This document shows, in pieces, positions 10,496 through 20,838 of a stretch of 37,279 bases of DNA. Position 1 is the first letter of the stretch. Every line of letters begins with the position of its first letter. Under the pieces are notes generated by a model. It saw only the letters and a list, made by a program, of their open reading frames with translations. It was not told the DNA's origin and ran no database searches. Both the position numbers and the translations under genes were made by a program. The stretch comes from Gammaproteobacteria bacterium (GTDB lineage: Bacteria > Pseudomonadota > Gammaproteobacteria > GRL18): assembly GCA_026196615.1 (NCBI GenBank), contig JAPHSW010000098.1, forward strand, positions 1 to 37,279. Direction: 5' to 3'.

Positions 10496-12370
10496 TTAGT
10501 TACCTGCCTTTTTTATGAACACAAGTAATAACGAAATTGCAGCCGGAGTCACACCAGGTACGCGACTGGCCTGTCCTATAGTTTCTGGTCTTGCCTTTTG
10601 AAGTTTTTCACGAACCTCCGAAGACAATGAACTGATTTTCTGATAATCAAAATCATCAGGAATTACTTTATTTTCATAGCGTTTATGTTTTTCAATTTCT
10701 TCCAGTTGACGCTTTATATACCCAGAGTACTTAGTTTGAATTTCCACCTGTTCTGCCGCAATGGGATTCGCCAGCCTTTCACCCGCAATATTCAGACTGG
10801 TGAGCGAATCATATGTCACTTCTGGGCGCCTGAGCATATCGTATAAGCTAGTATCTTTACTTAAAGGTGTTTTAAGCACCTGCATTGCCTCTTCCTGGGT
10901 TAATGCATTTGGACCAATACGTGTTGTTTGTAAACGTTTAATTTCTGCCTCAACTTGTTCCTGTTTCTCACTAAAAGATTGCCAGCGCTTATCATCAACC
11001 AGACCGAGTTCTCTTCCTTTTTCAGTGAGTCGTAAGTCAGCATTATCTTCTCTTAAAATTAAACGATACTCGGCTCTTGAAGTAAACATTCGATAAGGTT
11101 CAGAAGTGCCACGAGTGATTAAATCATCAATCATCACACCAATATAGGCTTCCTCACGTCCCGGGGACCAGGCAGCTTTTTCCTGAACAAATAAGGAGGC
11201 ATTAGCACCAGCAATTAAACCTTGCGCTGCAGCTTCCTCATAACCCGTTGTTCCATTGATTTGTCCTGCAAAAAACAAACCTTTAATAAATTTAGTTTCC
11301 AATGATGACTTTAAATCTCTGGGATCAAAAAAATCATATTCGATAGCATATCCTGGACGAACAATATTGGCATTTTCAAACCCCTTCATTGAACGAATAA
11401 AAGCCATTTGGATATCAAAAGGCAAACTGGTTGAGATTCCATTAGGATACACTTCATGAGTTTTCAAGCCTTCAGGTTCAACAAATATTTGATGAGAATC
11501 TTTATCGGCAAAACGGTTTATTTTGTCTTCAATTGAAGGGCAATATCTTGGCCCTATCCCTTCAATAACTCCCGTAAACATGGGAGAACGTTCAAATCCA
11601 GAACGAATAATATCGTGGGTCTTTTCATTGGTATGAGTAATATAACAACTGATTTGTTCGGGATGATCACTGGCCTTACCCAAAAATGAAAAGGTCGGAA
11701 TCGGTACATCACCCGGTTGTTCCTGAAGTACTGAAAAATCAATCGTTCGACCATCGAGTCGTGGTGGCGTACCTGTTTTTAAACGATCTACATTAAACGG
11801 TAAATCTCGCAGACGTTGTGACAATTGATTGGAAGGTGGATCACCGGCACGACCACCCTGATAGTTTTCCAGGCCAATATGAATCAAACCACCTAAAAAA
11901 GTACCTGTAGTTAAAACCACTGATTTTGCTCTAAACTTAAGCCCCATTTCAGTTTCAACACCGACAACCTGTTCATTTTCAATAATCAGATCGGTGACAG
12001 CCTGTTGAAAAAGTTGAAGATTTTCCTGATTTTCCAAAGCATATCGAATCGCAGCTTTATATAAGACACGATCCGCTTGAGCACGAGTTGCTCTCACTGC
12101 TGGCCCTTTTGAGGCATTAAGACGACGAAATTGAATACCACCTAAATCGGTGGCTTTTGCCATCAGACCACCCAAAGCATCAATTTCTTTAACCAGATGA
12201 CCTTTGCCAATCCCACCAATAGCGGGATTACAGGACATTTGACCTAGAGTTTCAATATTATGTGAAATCAGTAAAGTATTGGAGCCCATACGACTGGCAG
12301 CCATTGCAGCTTCTGTACCTGCATGACCTCCGCCTATAACAATGACATCAAATTGATCGGTATAAAACAC
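10496..12370 (-). CDS. mnmG: tRNA uridine 5-carboxymethylaminomethyl modification enzyme MnmG
   Basis: FAD-dependent partner of MnmE in forming cmnm5U34 in tRNA anticodons. The 624-residue product opens with the dinucleotide fold [19 protein letters not shown] and contains [28 protein letters not shown]-like and [14 protein letters not shown] segments, ending in the tRNA-binding helical domain ([19 protein letters not shown]). The start codon is GTG at 12368-12370, supported by GGAG eight bases upstream. It is the promoter-proximal gene of the mnmG-rsmG-parA series. I found no DnaA-box cluster in the short upstream spacer, so the replication origin is not in this gap. Confidence 0.97.
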   Translation of the reverse strand: MFYTDQFDVIVIGGGHAGTEAAMAASRMGSNTLLISHNIETLGQMSCNPAIGGIGKGHLVKEIDALGGLMAKATDLGGIQFRRLNASKGPAVRATRAQADRVLYKAAIRYALENQENLQLFQQAVTDLIIENEQVVGVETEMGLKFRAKSVVLTTGTFLGGLIHIGLENYQGGRAGDPPSNQLSQRLRDLPFNVDRLKTGTPPRLDGRTIDFSVLQEQPGDVPIPTFSFLGKASDHPEQISCYITHTNEKTHDIIRSGFERSPMFTGVIEGIGPRYCPSIEDKINRFADKDSHQIFVEPEGLKTHEVYPNGISTSLPFDIQMAFIRSMKGFENANIVRPGYAIEYDFFDPRDLKSSLETKFIKGLFFAGQINGTTGYEEAAAQGLIAGANASLFVQEKAAWSPGREEAYIGVMIDDLITRGTSEPYRMFTSRAEYRLILREDNADLRLTEKGRELGLVDDKRWQSFSEKQEQVEAEIKRLQTTRIGPNALTQEEAMQVLKTPLSKDTSLYDMLRRPEVTYDSLTSLNIAGERLANPIAAEQVEIQTKYSGYIKRQLEEIEKHKRYENKVIPDDFDYQKISSLSSEVREKLQKARPETIGQASRVPGVTPAAISLLLVFIKKAGN

Positions 12371-12545
12371 TTAATCGACTCCAAACTAAAGCAAAAGACT
12401 TTTTAAAAAATATTGGACATTATAAATCATTCACTTTGTTTGTAGTATGATAAATTTTATTTAGAAATAAATAGCTTTAAGATTAGTTTGCCATTTATGT
12501 AATGTTTAGACATGAATAAGCATGACTTCAGAACAATCATCATAT

Positions 12546-13751
12546 TTAGCTCGCATCAAACACCATATTAGCCCAGCTGACAGCTTCAATATGAGCGACA
12601 AAAATGTCATTCTGAGTGAGATTTTTAAAATGATTGTTTTCAAAATCTGATACTTCATACGCCATAACACATTGAATGGCTTCGCCACAATCTCCCTCAT
12701 GACTTATCAATGCATTCACTATATCCTGATTTAATGGTAACGGTTTAAGCAGATCTGATAACTCTCTTTCCATTAAGATATCCAGTCCTGAAAACAAACC
12801 AACAGTAAAAAAACTTTCCTGATCTTGTAAGCCTGCAGCTTCAGAAAGAAGCTCACACATTTTGGCTCTCACCATGGTTAAATGGAGAATTTCTGAGGGG
12901 CGATCATCCAGACTAGACAAAGCTAATAATGAAGCCCAGGAACGTAACCTCTTTCGTCCTAAAATAACGATCGCCTGACGAATTGAATCAATTTTACGAT
13001 TTAAATTAAAGAGTGCAGAATTAATTAGTTTCAACATTTTATAACTAAATGAAACATCAAAACCAATTGCTTCTTCAATTTCATCCATATCCGACTCTGG
13101 GTTCATTAAAATGGATAATAAATTCAGTACAGCCATTTTGTTAGAAGCCAGAGTTTTTTTCTTTATAACTCTTGGCTTACTTAGAAAATACCCTTGAAAA
13201 TACTCAAAACCCAAACGGTGACATAGAAAAAATTCATCCATTGTTTCAATTTTTTCAGCCAGAAGTTTGACATCAAATGTTTTTAAAATATTGACATGGT
13301 CAACAAGTTCTTCTTCTGATAATTGCATTATGTCAATTTTAACAATATCAATATACGGCATCAGAGGTTTATGATCAGGATTATAAATATAGTCATCAAG
13401 TGCCAATATAAATCCCTGTGATTTAAGTCGTTTTGAAGCTTCAATAATTTCATCAGTAATAACAATGTCTTCCAGAATCTCAAGCACTGCTTGTTTAGGA
13501 CTGATAGGCAATGAGTTCTCGTTTAACATGAATTGCTCGGTCAGATTAATAAAGGCTAAGCGATTACCAACCAGTTTTTCCAAACCAATTTCCAGATAAG
13601 AATTAATTATTGTTGTTGAAGTTGCACCATCAGCACCAATTGCCTGAAAAGCATTAGCAGGACTACCATCGGAACGAAAAAGCAGCTCATATCCATAGAT
13701 TTTAAGTTGCTTATTATAAATAGGTTGTCGACCAACAAATATCTCAGGCAT
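12546..13751 (-). CDS. EAL-HDOD signalling protein, degenerate EAL
   Basis: Cytosolic regulator of the YuxH/CdgJ type, 401 residues. The N-terminal half is an EAL fold (MPEIFVGRQPIYNKQLKIYG, YELLFR in place of EAL, INLTEQF, VLEILED). The catalytic DDFGTGYS loop is replaced by DDYIYNPDHKPLM, so c-di-GMP hydrolysis is unlikely although ligand binding remains possible. Residues from about 195 form an HDOD domain (SYKMLKLINSALFNLNRKID, then IVILGRKRLRSWASLLALSS). Family members affect motility and biofilm formation through protein contacts. It is the first of several c-di-GMP genes here and is encoded just upstream of mnmG on the same strand. Confidence 0.88.
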   Translation of the reverse strand: MPEIFVGRQPIYNKQLKIYGYELLFRSDGSPANAFQAIGADGATSTTIINSYLEIGLEKLVGNRLAFINLTEQFMLNENSLPISPKQAVLEILEDIVITDEIIEASKRLKSQGFILALDDYIYNPDHKPLMPYIDIVKIDIMQLSEEELVDHVNILKTFDVKLLAEKIETMDEFFLCHRLGFEYFQGYFLSKPRVIKKKTLASNKMAVLNLLSILMNPESDMDEIEEAIGFDVSFSYKMLKLINSALFNLNRKIDSIRQAIVILGRKRLRSWASLLALSSLDDRPSEILHLTMVRAKMCELLSEAAGLQDQESFFTVGLFSGLDILMERELSDLLKPLPLNQDIVNALISHEGDCGEAIQCVMAYEVSDFENNHFKNLTQNDIFVAHIEAVSWANMVFDAS

Positions 13752-13987
13752 TAAACGTTCTCATGATGATTTTGTAATAACTTTTTTATTACAAAAGTAT
13801 AGCAGTGATTTTAAATAAATCGTAACTAATCAATAGGATTTAAAACAAATGAACAAAGTACTATAACCCTATAAAATCTCCTGGATTTCATACCAACCAA
13901 CAAGAGGCTACAGAATATTCAATCATTCGAATTCTATACTTTTTTAGGCTATTATTAAGATATGTATAATTCAGAAAAAAATTAAAT

Positions 13988-15601
13988 ATGTTTTCTTTTC
14001 GAAACAAGTTGGTTATTGCATTTTTTTTATTTGGAGCTTTACTTATAAGTATTTCTTCTCTGCTGATTTTCACAATGCAGGAATTATCATTAAAAGCCAC
14101 CAGTATTGAAACCGCACAGCAAACACATCAAAAACTGGATGAAGATATTGGTTCTTACATCCATAAGTTTGAAAATTCACTCAATGCATTAGAAAAATCT
14201 AAAGCATTTCAACAATACCTAAACAATCCTTCTGCTAATAAGGCTATTGTTAATGATCTTTTCTCTTCATTTATTTCTTCATCTGACAATATCTATCAAT
14301 ACCGTTATATTGATATAAATGGCATGGAAAAAATACGTGCTGACAGGAAAGATTTTGGTGAAAATGTGTTTTTTACAGCAGAGGATAAATTACAAAGTAA
14401 ATTAACACGTTACTACTTTCGTGAAACAATTAAAACAGATAAAGAGATCTTTTATTCAAAAATTGATCTCAATATAGAACATGGAAAAATTGAAAATCCC
14501 ATTAAACCCGTTATAAGAATTGCTAAAAAAGTGGTCTTAAATGGTAAAACCGCTGGAATTCTTATTATCAATGTTCTAATGGACAGATTTATAGAAAGGT
14601 TATCTTCATCCGCTATTTTCGATATTTATTTAATTGATAAAAATGGTTTTTTTCTTGCTCATCCGGAAAAAGATAAACGTTGGAGCCTCTATTTAAATAC
14701 AAACCATAATGCTAAGGATATATTTTCTGATAAAACAGAATGTATTTTAAACAATACACAATGCCAGACTAAAGAATTTTATTCCAGAGATATTCAAAGT
14801 TTACGTAATCCAGATCACTTAAAATTAATTATTCAACCCCGTTTACTAAAAATTCATAAACAAATGGAAAAACAATTTTCTGATATGTTACTTATTTCCT
14901 TCGCTGTTTTGCTACTATCATTTCCTATTGCTTATCTTTTTGCAATAACACCCACCAGGCTTAAATCTAGTGTTGATCAACTCAATGCTTCTCTAGAAAG
15001 AAAAATTAAAGAAAAAGTGGATGAATTAAAAAATAGTAACTTAAAATTAGAACAAAAAGTTCTGGAGCGAACTCAGGAACTTGAAGAGTCTAATACAAAA
15101 CTTTATTTACAGGCCACTATTGATCCTTTAACTCAAATCCCAAATCGACGTTATTTTTTCGAAATGAGTGACCGCTATCTGCAACTATCTCATCGTAAAC
15201 GTCAATTATTGACATTTATTATTTTTGATATTGATTTTTTCAAAAAAGTAAATGATTCCTATGGCCATAATACAGGCGATCAGGTACTGAAATTTATTAC
15301 TGAAAAAATCAGCTTACAATTACGCAGAAGTGATATTTTTGGTCGAATTGGTGGTGATGAGTTTGCTATTGCACTATTGGATACAAACATAGAAGAAGCC
15401 ACTGAAATTGCTGAAAAATTAAGAACAACAATACAGGAAGCTCCCTATTCAAATAAGAGTATCACAGTTGAGTTATCAATCAGCCTTGGTATCACTGAGG
15501 CCAAAGAAAATGAGCAAGAGGTGTCGTTTATTCTATCAAGAGCTGATGTTGCACTATATCAAGCTAAAAATAATGGTCGAAATCAGGTTGCTGTTAGTTA
15601 A
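13988..15601 (+). CDS. Membrane diguanylate cyclase with periplasmic Cache-like sensor
   Basis: Makes c-di-GMP from two GTP. The 537 residues comprise a membrane helix (about 10-32), a periplasmic sensor (about 33-295, with YRYIDINGMEKIRADR and IYLIDKNGFFLAHPEKD typical of dCache domains), a second helix (about 300-322), a coiled coil (about 330-370) and a GGDEF domain. The active site is intact as GGDEF at residue 455, with an RRSD inhibitory I-site five residues before it, so product feedback is expected. A TATAAT at 13965-13970 is the likely -10, with a poor -35. The gene is divergent from the EAL-HDOD gene and convergent with the GGDEF-EAL gene 60 bases downstream. Confidence 0.92.
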   Translation: MFSFRNKLVIAFFLFGALLISISSLLIFTMQELSLKATSIETAQQTHQKLDEDIGSYIHKFENSLNALEKSKAFQQYLNNPSANKAIVNDLFSSFISSSDNIYQYRYIDINGMEKIRADRKDFGENVFFTAEDKLQSKLTRYYFRETIKTDKEIFYSKIDLNIEHGKIENPIKPVIRIAKKVVLNGKTAGILIINVLMDRFIERLSSSAIFDIYLIDKNGFFLAHPEKDKRWSLYLNTNHNAKDIFSDKTECILNNTQCQTKEFYSRDIQSLRNPDHLKLIIQPRLLKIHKQMEKQFSDMLLISFAVLLLSFPIAYLFAITPTRLKSSVDQLNASLERKIKEKVDELKNSNLKLEQKVLERTQELEESNTKLYLQATIDPLTQIPNRRYFFEMSDRYLQLSHRKRQLLTFIIFDIDFFKKVNDSYGHNTGDQVLKFITEKISLQLRRSDIFGRIGGDEFAIALLDTNIEEATEIAEKLRTTIQEAPYSNKSITVELSISLGITEAKENEQEVSFILSRADVALYQAKNNGRNQVAVS

Positions 15602-15660
15602 TAATTATCTTAAACCAAAATCAACCTTATAAGTTGAGTTCAATAATTAAAGCTCAACAA

Positions 15661-17739
15661 TTATAGTTCAACAATAAATTCATCAGGTTTTCCAAAAAAG
15701 TAGCCTTGCACATGAGTAACTCCTAACTCACTTAGAATTTGTGCACTGGCTTCATCTTGAACAAATTCAGCGATACTCTCTACATCCATTTCATTGACTA
15801 AACTCATAATTGCCTTTACCGTTTTAAAGTGTTCAGGCGAATGATTTATTTCCTTGATTAATGAACCATCAATTTTTACTGCATCTAAATTGAGCTCAGT
15901 CAGATTTGAAAAATTTGAATATCCACTACCAAAATCATCTATTGATATACCACAGCCCAATTTTTTTAATTCAAAAATGAAGTTTTTAACTTTATCCATA
16001 TCGGTCAGCATCTCACTTTCCAATAACTCAATATCCATACGTGACACAATATCAGGATAAGTTGTAAAATGGTCTATCAACGTATTAATAATACCCTCAT
16101 CTTCTAGATCTGACATACTAAAATTTATTGAAAAGCGATATGTTTTATCTGAAAAATAAGCAATTGTTTTGCTGATCATTACACGGGTAATTTCATGATA
16201 GAGCGGTGTTTGTTGAGCAACGGGTAAAAACTGTATTGGCGATAGAATTGTTCCATCTTTTAGTTTGAGTCTAACCAGTGCTTCATACTTTACAATTTCA
16301 CGAGTCTTCAGATCAACAATTGGCTGATAGTATGGAATAATGCGATTTTCATTTAACGCATCATGAAGGATTTGAGTAATCTCAATATTGGAACGTATTT
16401 TCTCTTTTACATCCAGCTCTTTAGAGTAATGAATAAGGTTTCCAATTGGCCTTAATTTAAGTTGTTTAAGAGCCATATCAGCTGTTTCCAATAGCGGTTT
16501 AGTATCACTAATCGCCATATTAATACTAATGATTTGTTCAACATCGGCAATAATATAATTTCTATTGGTTAATAGCTCACTCACACCATTCGCAATTTTT
16601 CCAACTTCTTGAGTCTTAAGCCCTTCAAAAACGATAGCGAACTCATCACCACTAATTCGATAACAAGTCCCAGCTTCTTGATTAAATTTATTAATTAAAA
16701 TATTAGAGATTTCAATCAAAAGCTTATCCCCAGAATCCACGCCATAAAAATCATTAATCAATTTAAATCGACTGATATTAAGAAGTAAAATCACTGGCTT
16801 ATCCAGCTGGCTCACTGAAATTTCATAACTGTGACGATTTAATAGTCCGGTTAAAACATCATGTTGTAGAGTATAATTTAACTGTTCATGAAGATTGACA
16901 AGCTTAATATTCTCTTTTTGCAACCGATACAGCAAGATAGTAATAGTTAGTATTGCCATAAAAATCAGAACAAATAGTGATATTGCCAGAGTATTTAGAT
17001 AGGTAATGTCATCCTCTGATAATTGTTCAAATTGCTGCTGAGCTTTTTCCAGGTTATTGCGCAGAGACGAATTCATGATCTTTGAAAAGATATTGATATA
17101 AAGTGAGTAGTTTTTTTGCAAATATTTAAAGTGTATTAGTAGTTGAGCCACATATTCAGCTTGTTCCTTTGTATAGGATTCACTTTCAAATTGCTGGATA
17201 CGTAAAGACAAAGTTTCTAAATAACTATCATCCAATAAGCGTTTTGCTTGTACGACGCTATCAATAATATCATGTATGGCACGAACCGATTTTGAACCTG
17301 GCTGGAAATATTCAAGTGATTTTACTTCATGTGAGGACAAAAAAACCATTGAATTTTTTATACCTGCATTAATCATCAAATAATGTTCAACCAGCTCAAT
17401 ATATGTCTCTATTTCAATTTTGAGGTGAGATATTGTCTCTTTTAATGGTTCATAATGCTTCTCTGTTTGGATTAAAGGATGTTGATATAAAGAAAAAACA
17501 ACTGTTTTGATGCTGTTTCTATCTCTGGCAATGGAATCCTGATTGTAATAGGCAAACAGTGCACCTTGTAAAACACCGTAGCTGATATGCTCTTGCTGTT
17601 TTTGCAAAGAATTAAATTGTGCACTAATCGTTTTGAAATTTTGCCTGAAATCCTTTTCAACACTATAGTAATAAACAAGCATTATTATTGATATGATGCC
17701 AACCGTGAGTGCTGCTATTGTTGAGTAACTAAATCGCAT
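15661..17739 (-). CDS. Membrane GGDEF-EAL protein, probable c-di-GMP phosphodiesterase
   Basis: I choose the ATG at 17737-17739 (692 residues, MRFSYSTIAALTVG), because GAGGA lies just before it. An in-frame ATG 18 codons upstream would overlap the preceding gene and adds only a poorly hydrophobic basic tail. Order: membrane helix (about 5-25), a helical periplasmic region, a second helix (about 250-272), GGDEF domain, EAL domain. The cyclase motif is SGDEF (about residue 363), one substitution from GGDEF, so cyclase activity is doubtful. The EAL half keeps EALVRLK (about 486), SINFS, ELLESEM, DDFGSGYS, VKIDG, IAEFV and VQGYFFGKP, the complete metal and substrate set, so hydrolysis is expected. 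It begins 28 bases after the broken cytochrome peroxidase gene, on the same strand. Confidence 0.9.
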   Translation of the reverse strand: MRFSYSTIAALTVGIISIIMLVYYYSVEKDFRQNFKTISAQFNSLQKQQEHISYGVLQGALFAYYNQDSIARDRNSIKTVVFSLYQHPLIQTEKHYEPLKETISHLKIEIETYIELVEHYLMINAGIKNSMVFLSSHEVKSLEYFQPGSKSVRAIHDIIDSVVQAKRLLDDSYLETLSLRIQQFESESYTKEQAEYVAQLLIHFKYLQKNYSLYINIFSKIMNSSLRNNLEKAQQQFEQLSEDDITYLNTLAISLFVLIFMAILTITILLYRLQKENIKLVNLHEQLNYTLQHDVLTGLLNRHSYEISVSQLDKPVILLLNISRFKLINDFYGVDSGDKLLIEISNILINKFNQEAGTCYRISGDEFAIVFEGLKTQEVGKIANGVSELLTNRNYIIADVEQIISINMAISDTKPLLETADMALKQLKLRPIGNLIHYSKELDVKEKIRSNIEITQILHDALNENRIIPYYQPIVDLKTREIVKYEALVRLKLKDGTILSPIQFLPVAQQTPLYHEITRVMISKTIAYFSDKTYRFSINFSMSDLEDEGIINTLIDHFTTYPDIVSRMDIELLESEMLTDMDKVKNFIFELKKLGCGISIDDFGSGYSNFSNLTELNLDAVKIDGSLIKEINHSPEHFKTVKAIMSLVNEMDVESIAEFVQDEASAQILSELGVTHVQGYFFGKPDEFIVEL

Positions 17740-17767
17740 CGTTTTCCTCAAAAGATATTTGCATGAC

Positions 17768-18709
17768 TTACTCCAAAATAGCAGGTTTTTCACCTGTCAG
17801 TGTATTTAAGAAAGCATGCAGCATATCAACCTGCTCATCAGAAATAACATAGCCAAGGTTGTGATAACTCATTGATTTTATTGCATCACGAAGATTTTTT
17901 TCAGATGCATCATGAAAATAAGGGGCAGATAAGGCAATATTTCTTAAAGTCGGTACCTTAAAAACATTTTTATGATAATCTTTTTTTGTCAATGAATAGC
18001 GATCAGGATAACCTTCCTGATAGCTATAGGGAATGATTGTTCCCATTTTTTGAAAGGAATTACCACCAATATTGATACCATTATGGCAAGTAATACATCC
18101 CAGCTCTTTGAATTTTCTATACCCCTGTTCTTCAAGAGGGCTTAACTGTTCTTCACCACGTAAATAACGATCAAATTTACTATTCGGTGTGACCAGCGCT
18201 TTTTCAAATTCAACAAGCACTTCGATTACCATAAAAAAAGTAATTTTATCTGTAGTATTCTCAACATTGAAAAGTGTACGATACTTATTACTAGCATTAA
18301 TTCGCACTTCCACATCCTGCGCATTCATAGCCATTTCAGCAGGATTATGAATAGGCCCATTGGCCTACTCCTCAAGCGTAGTAACTCGTCCATTCCAGAA
18401 TTGTTTAAAATTAAATCGGGCATTTAATACTGTCGGTGACTGGATATTTCCTGCTATACCATTAACGCCCACAGAAACGTTTCTACTATCAGCTCCTCCA
18501 GCATTTAAATCATGGCAACTAACACAAGCCACACTCCTGTCATGTGACAAAATAGGATCAAAAAAAAGAGCTTTTCCAATATTAGCCTTTATTGGGTCAT
18601 AATCAGCCTGAACAGGCAAAGGCTCAATTGGTTCTCTTGCCAAAGATAAATTGGCGTATGTAAAACAACATAATATTAAAAAGAAATCTAAATAACGTAT
18701 ACTCATCAA
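17768..18709 (-). pseudogene. Di-heme cytochrome c peroxidase, interrupted by in-frame TAG
   Basis: CcpA/MauG-type periplasmic peroxidase that would reduce H2O2 with electrons from cytochrome c. A short hydrophobic N-terminus (possible signal) precedes GKALFFDPILSHDRSVACVS, with the first heme motif CVSCH at residue 62. The sequence continues NARFNFKQFWNGRVTTLEE and then meets TAG at 18365-18367. The same frame continues beyond the stop as ANGPIHNPAEMAM, the family's usual continuation, where Gln normally follows LEE. The second heme motif CITCH is near residue 205, followed by VPTLRNIALSAPYFHDA. The break is thus a single CAG-to-TAG change, not a frameshift. Start: ATG at 18704-18706 or the TTG before it. 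TAG is an ordinary stop elsewhere here (atpG, atpH), so recoding is unlikely. A reinitiated fragment from the ATG at 18332-18334 would lack heme 1 and the signal. Confidence 0.88.
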
Positions 18710-18844
18710 CTAAGTCTAGCATTTTTTCACAAAATTGAAATCTAAGCTTTTCATTGAACATGAATATTATTTAACAGGTTTATTTCTGATCATTCAGAGC
18801 TATAATCGTTAACAAACTCAATTGATAAGATAATATGGATAGAT

Positions 18845-19909
18845 ATGTCATTAATTAAGCGTCAAAATAACTTTCTCATTTCTTTTGCTGCTATTGTGAT
18901 CATTCTTACAGGCATAAAATTTGCTGAATCAATCATATCACCGTTGTTAATTGCACTTTTTATTACCGCAATCAGCGGACCTGCAATGTTCTGGCTACTC
19001 AACAAAAAAGTACCTTCAGGTCTTTCTGTAACCATCATTATTTTAACCATCACTTTTTTTGGCTTCTTTATCAGTTCAATTCTCAGTACTTCTCTACATG
19101 ATTTTTCTGAAAATATACCAACTTATCAAGCTCGTTTGCTAGAAATTACCAGTGGTATTACAACATCACTTAATGAATTAGGCATAAATCTTCAAATTGG
19201 TGAAATAACTCATTTATTAAATATGGGTAAATTTATGAGTGTTGTGGGATCTACCTTTAACCAGGTATTAGGTACTCTGACAAATATCTTTTTAATTTTG
19301 ATGATGGTCATATTTTTATTATTGGAATTGACTTCTTTTCGATTAAAGCTCAGCCTTATTTCTAACGAACCAACCAAGACAATGGCTCGTTGGGCTAATA
19401 TTTCAGAGACCATTAGCAGTTATTTTAAAATAAAAACATTAACCAGTTTATTAACTGCAGTGCCAATTATTATTGTATTAAGTATTATGGGAATCGATTT
19501 CCCAATACTATGGGGTATCATCGCTTTTTTACTTAATTTTGTCCCTAACATTGGTTCTATTATTGCAGCGGTCCCTGTCATACTTCTCGCTCTTATTCAA
19601 TTCGGCTTTATTGCTGCAGGAGAAGTTATCATACTCTATTTGCTCATGAATAATATTATAGGTAATTTCGTTGAACCCAAATTAATGGGCCGCAGCCTTG
19701 GATTATCCACACTGGTCGTATTCCTTTCCTTAGTTTTTTGGGGTTGGTTACTTGGACCAATTGGCATGCTCTTATCAGTACCACTCACCATGACATTTAA
19801 AATCATCATGGGTAGTAATGAAAACACGCAGTGGATAGCCACTCTTTTAAGCAATGAAAATGATGAGTTAATTACCAAAAGCTTAAATAATGAAGCAGGA
19901 CAAGCATAA
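18845..19909 (+). CDS. AI-2E family transporter (PerM/YdiK type)
   Basis: Polytopic inner-membrane protein of 354 residues with roughly seven to eight hydrophobic segments. The N-terminal pair is around 12-55 and a third at 58-80. A soluble stretch at about 85-145 precedes the C-terminal set, which includes the family hallmarks GIIAFLLNFVPNIGSIIAAVP and GRSLGLSTLVVFLSLVFWGWLLGPIGMLLSVPLTM. Family members export AI-2 or act as ion/proton antiporters; the substrate cannot be told from sequence. The TAA stop is immediately followed by the ATG of the MoxR gene, so the two are very likely translated from one mRNA. Confidence 0.9.
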   Translation: MSLIKRQNNFLISFAAIVIILTGIKFAESIISPLLIALFITAISGPAMFWLLNKKVPSGLSVTIIILTITFFGFFISSILSTSLHDFSENIPTYQARLLEITSGITTSLNELGINLQIGEITHLLNMGKFMSVVGSTFNQVLGTLTNIFLILMMVIFLLLELTSFRLKLSLISNEPTKTMARWANISETISSYFKIKTLTSLLTAVPIIIVLSIMGIDFPILWGIIAFLLNFVPNIGSIIAAVPVILLALIQFGFIAAGEVIILYLLMNNIIGNFVEPKLMGRSLGLSTLVVFLSLVFWGWLLGPIGMLLSVPLTMTFKIIMGSNENTQWIATLLSNENDELITKSLNNEAGQA

Positions 19910-20812
19910 ATGTTTAGCTCTCTTTTAAAAACGGCCAATACCATCATCTATGGTAAAGAAGATCAACTCAAACTGGCTATTGCCTGCCTATTATCCAGAG
20001 GACATTTACTGATTGAAGACTTACCAGGCATGGGTAAAACAACACTGGCTCATCTATTAGCCAAACTCTTCGGTCTGGATTATTCACGCATTCAATTTAC
20101 CAGTGACATGCTACCCGCTGATATAATTGGTGTTTCTATTTTTGATAGAAACACCACTGAATTTCGTTTTCACCCTGGTCCTGTTTTCAGCCAATTAGTC
20201 CTGGCCGATGAAATTAATCGTGCCACAGCCAAAACTCAAAGTGCTCTACTTGAAGCAATGGAAGAGCAGCAAATTACAATGGATGGTGAAACTTATCCTC
20301 TAGCTGATCCATTTTTTGTCATTGCCACTCAAAACCCACAAACACAAACTGGTACATTTCCTTTGCCAGAATCACAATTAGATCGTTTTTTAATGCGAAT
20401 TGTCTTAGGTTATCCTAATCGCCAAACTGAAAGAGGCATATTAAGTGGTGCTGATAGACGAGAATTATTAAAGGACATCACACCAGAATTCAGTACAGAA
20501 CAATTGCTCAAAATGCAGCAACAGATCCGTGAAGTCCATATTTCCTCTGCTTTATTGGATTATGTTCAGGATATTCTACAATTTTCACGGCATAGTCAAT
20601 ATTTCCTGACAGGCCTGTCACCCCGAGCTGGTATTTCATTATTAAGATCAGCACAGGCATGGGCATTTATACACAATCGGGAGATGGTTATACCCGATGA
20701 TATCAAAGCGGTCTTACCTTCAATTATATTACACCGTCTTGTTGTGAGAGACGATCAAAGTCGTAATGAACAACAAATAATGAACTTATTTGATGAGTTA
20801 CCCATTCCATAA
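19910..20812 (+). CDS. MoxR family AAA+ ATPase
   Basis: Chaperone-like AAA+ ATPase of 300 residues. Walker A is DLPGMGKTTLA (about residue 40), Walker B is LVLADEINRATAKTQSALLE, sensor 1 is FFVIATQNP, and the arginine-finger/sensor 2 region includes LSPRAGISLLRSAQAWA. MoxR proteins usually lie beside a DUF58 protein and VWA/transglutaminase genes and help mature metalloenzymes or envelope complexes. None of these partners is present; the gene abuts the AI-2E transporter upstream and is followed by a regulatory region and cytochrome genes. Confidence 0.93.
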   Translation: MFSSLLKTANTIIYGKEDQLKLAIACLLSRGHLLIEDLPGMGKTTLAHLLAKLFGLDYSRIQFTSDMLPADIIGVSIFDRNTTEFRFHPGPVFSQLVLADEINRATAKTQSALLEAMEEQQITMDGETYPLADPFFVIATQNPQTQTGTFPLPESQLDRFLMRIVLGYPNRQTERGILSGADRRELLKDITPEFSTEQLLKMQQQIREVHISSALLDYVQDILQFSRHSQYFLTGLSPRAGISLLRSAQAWAFIHNREMVIPDDIKAVLPSIILHRLVVRDDQSRNEQQIMNLFDELPIP

Positions 20813-20838
20813 TTACACCTCGTGACACGTTTTATTAA

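Noticed and set aside
12371-12545. Possible replication origin upstream of mnmG
   Set aside because: The spacer is AT-rich, but I see no cluster of TTATNCACA DnaA boxes and only 175 bases are available.
15633-15658. Terminator between the diguanylate cyclase and the GGDEF-EAL gene
   Set aside because: GTTGAG/CTCAAC is only a 6-bp stem with a 14-base loop and no T-run; too weak to list as a feature.
17768-18334. Stand-alone short cytochrome gene starting at 18334
   Set aside because: The frame upstream of the ATG continues in the family sequence to the TAG, there is no signal peptide, and heme 1 would be missing; it is the 3' part of a broken gene.
18365-18367. Amber codon read as pyrrolysine or another recoded residue
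   Set aside because: TAG ends atpG, atpH and the DUF302-like gene normally, no pyl genes are in view, and the family has glutamine at this position.
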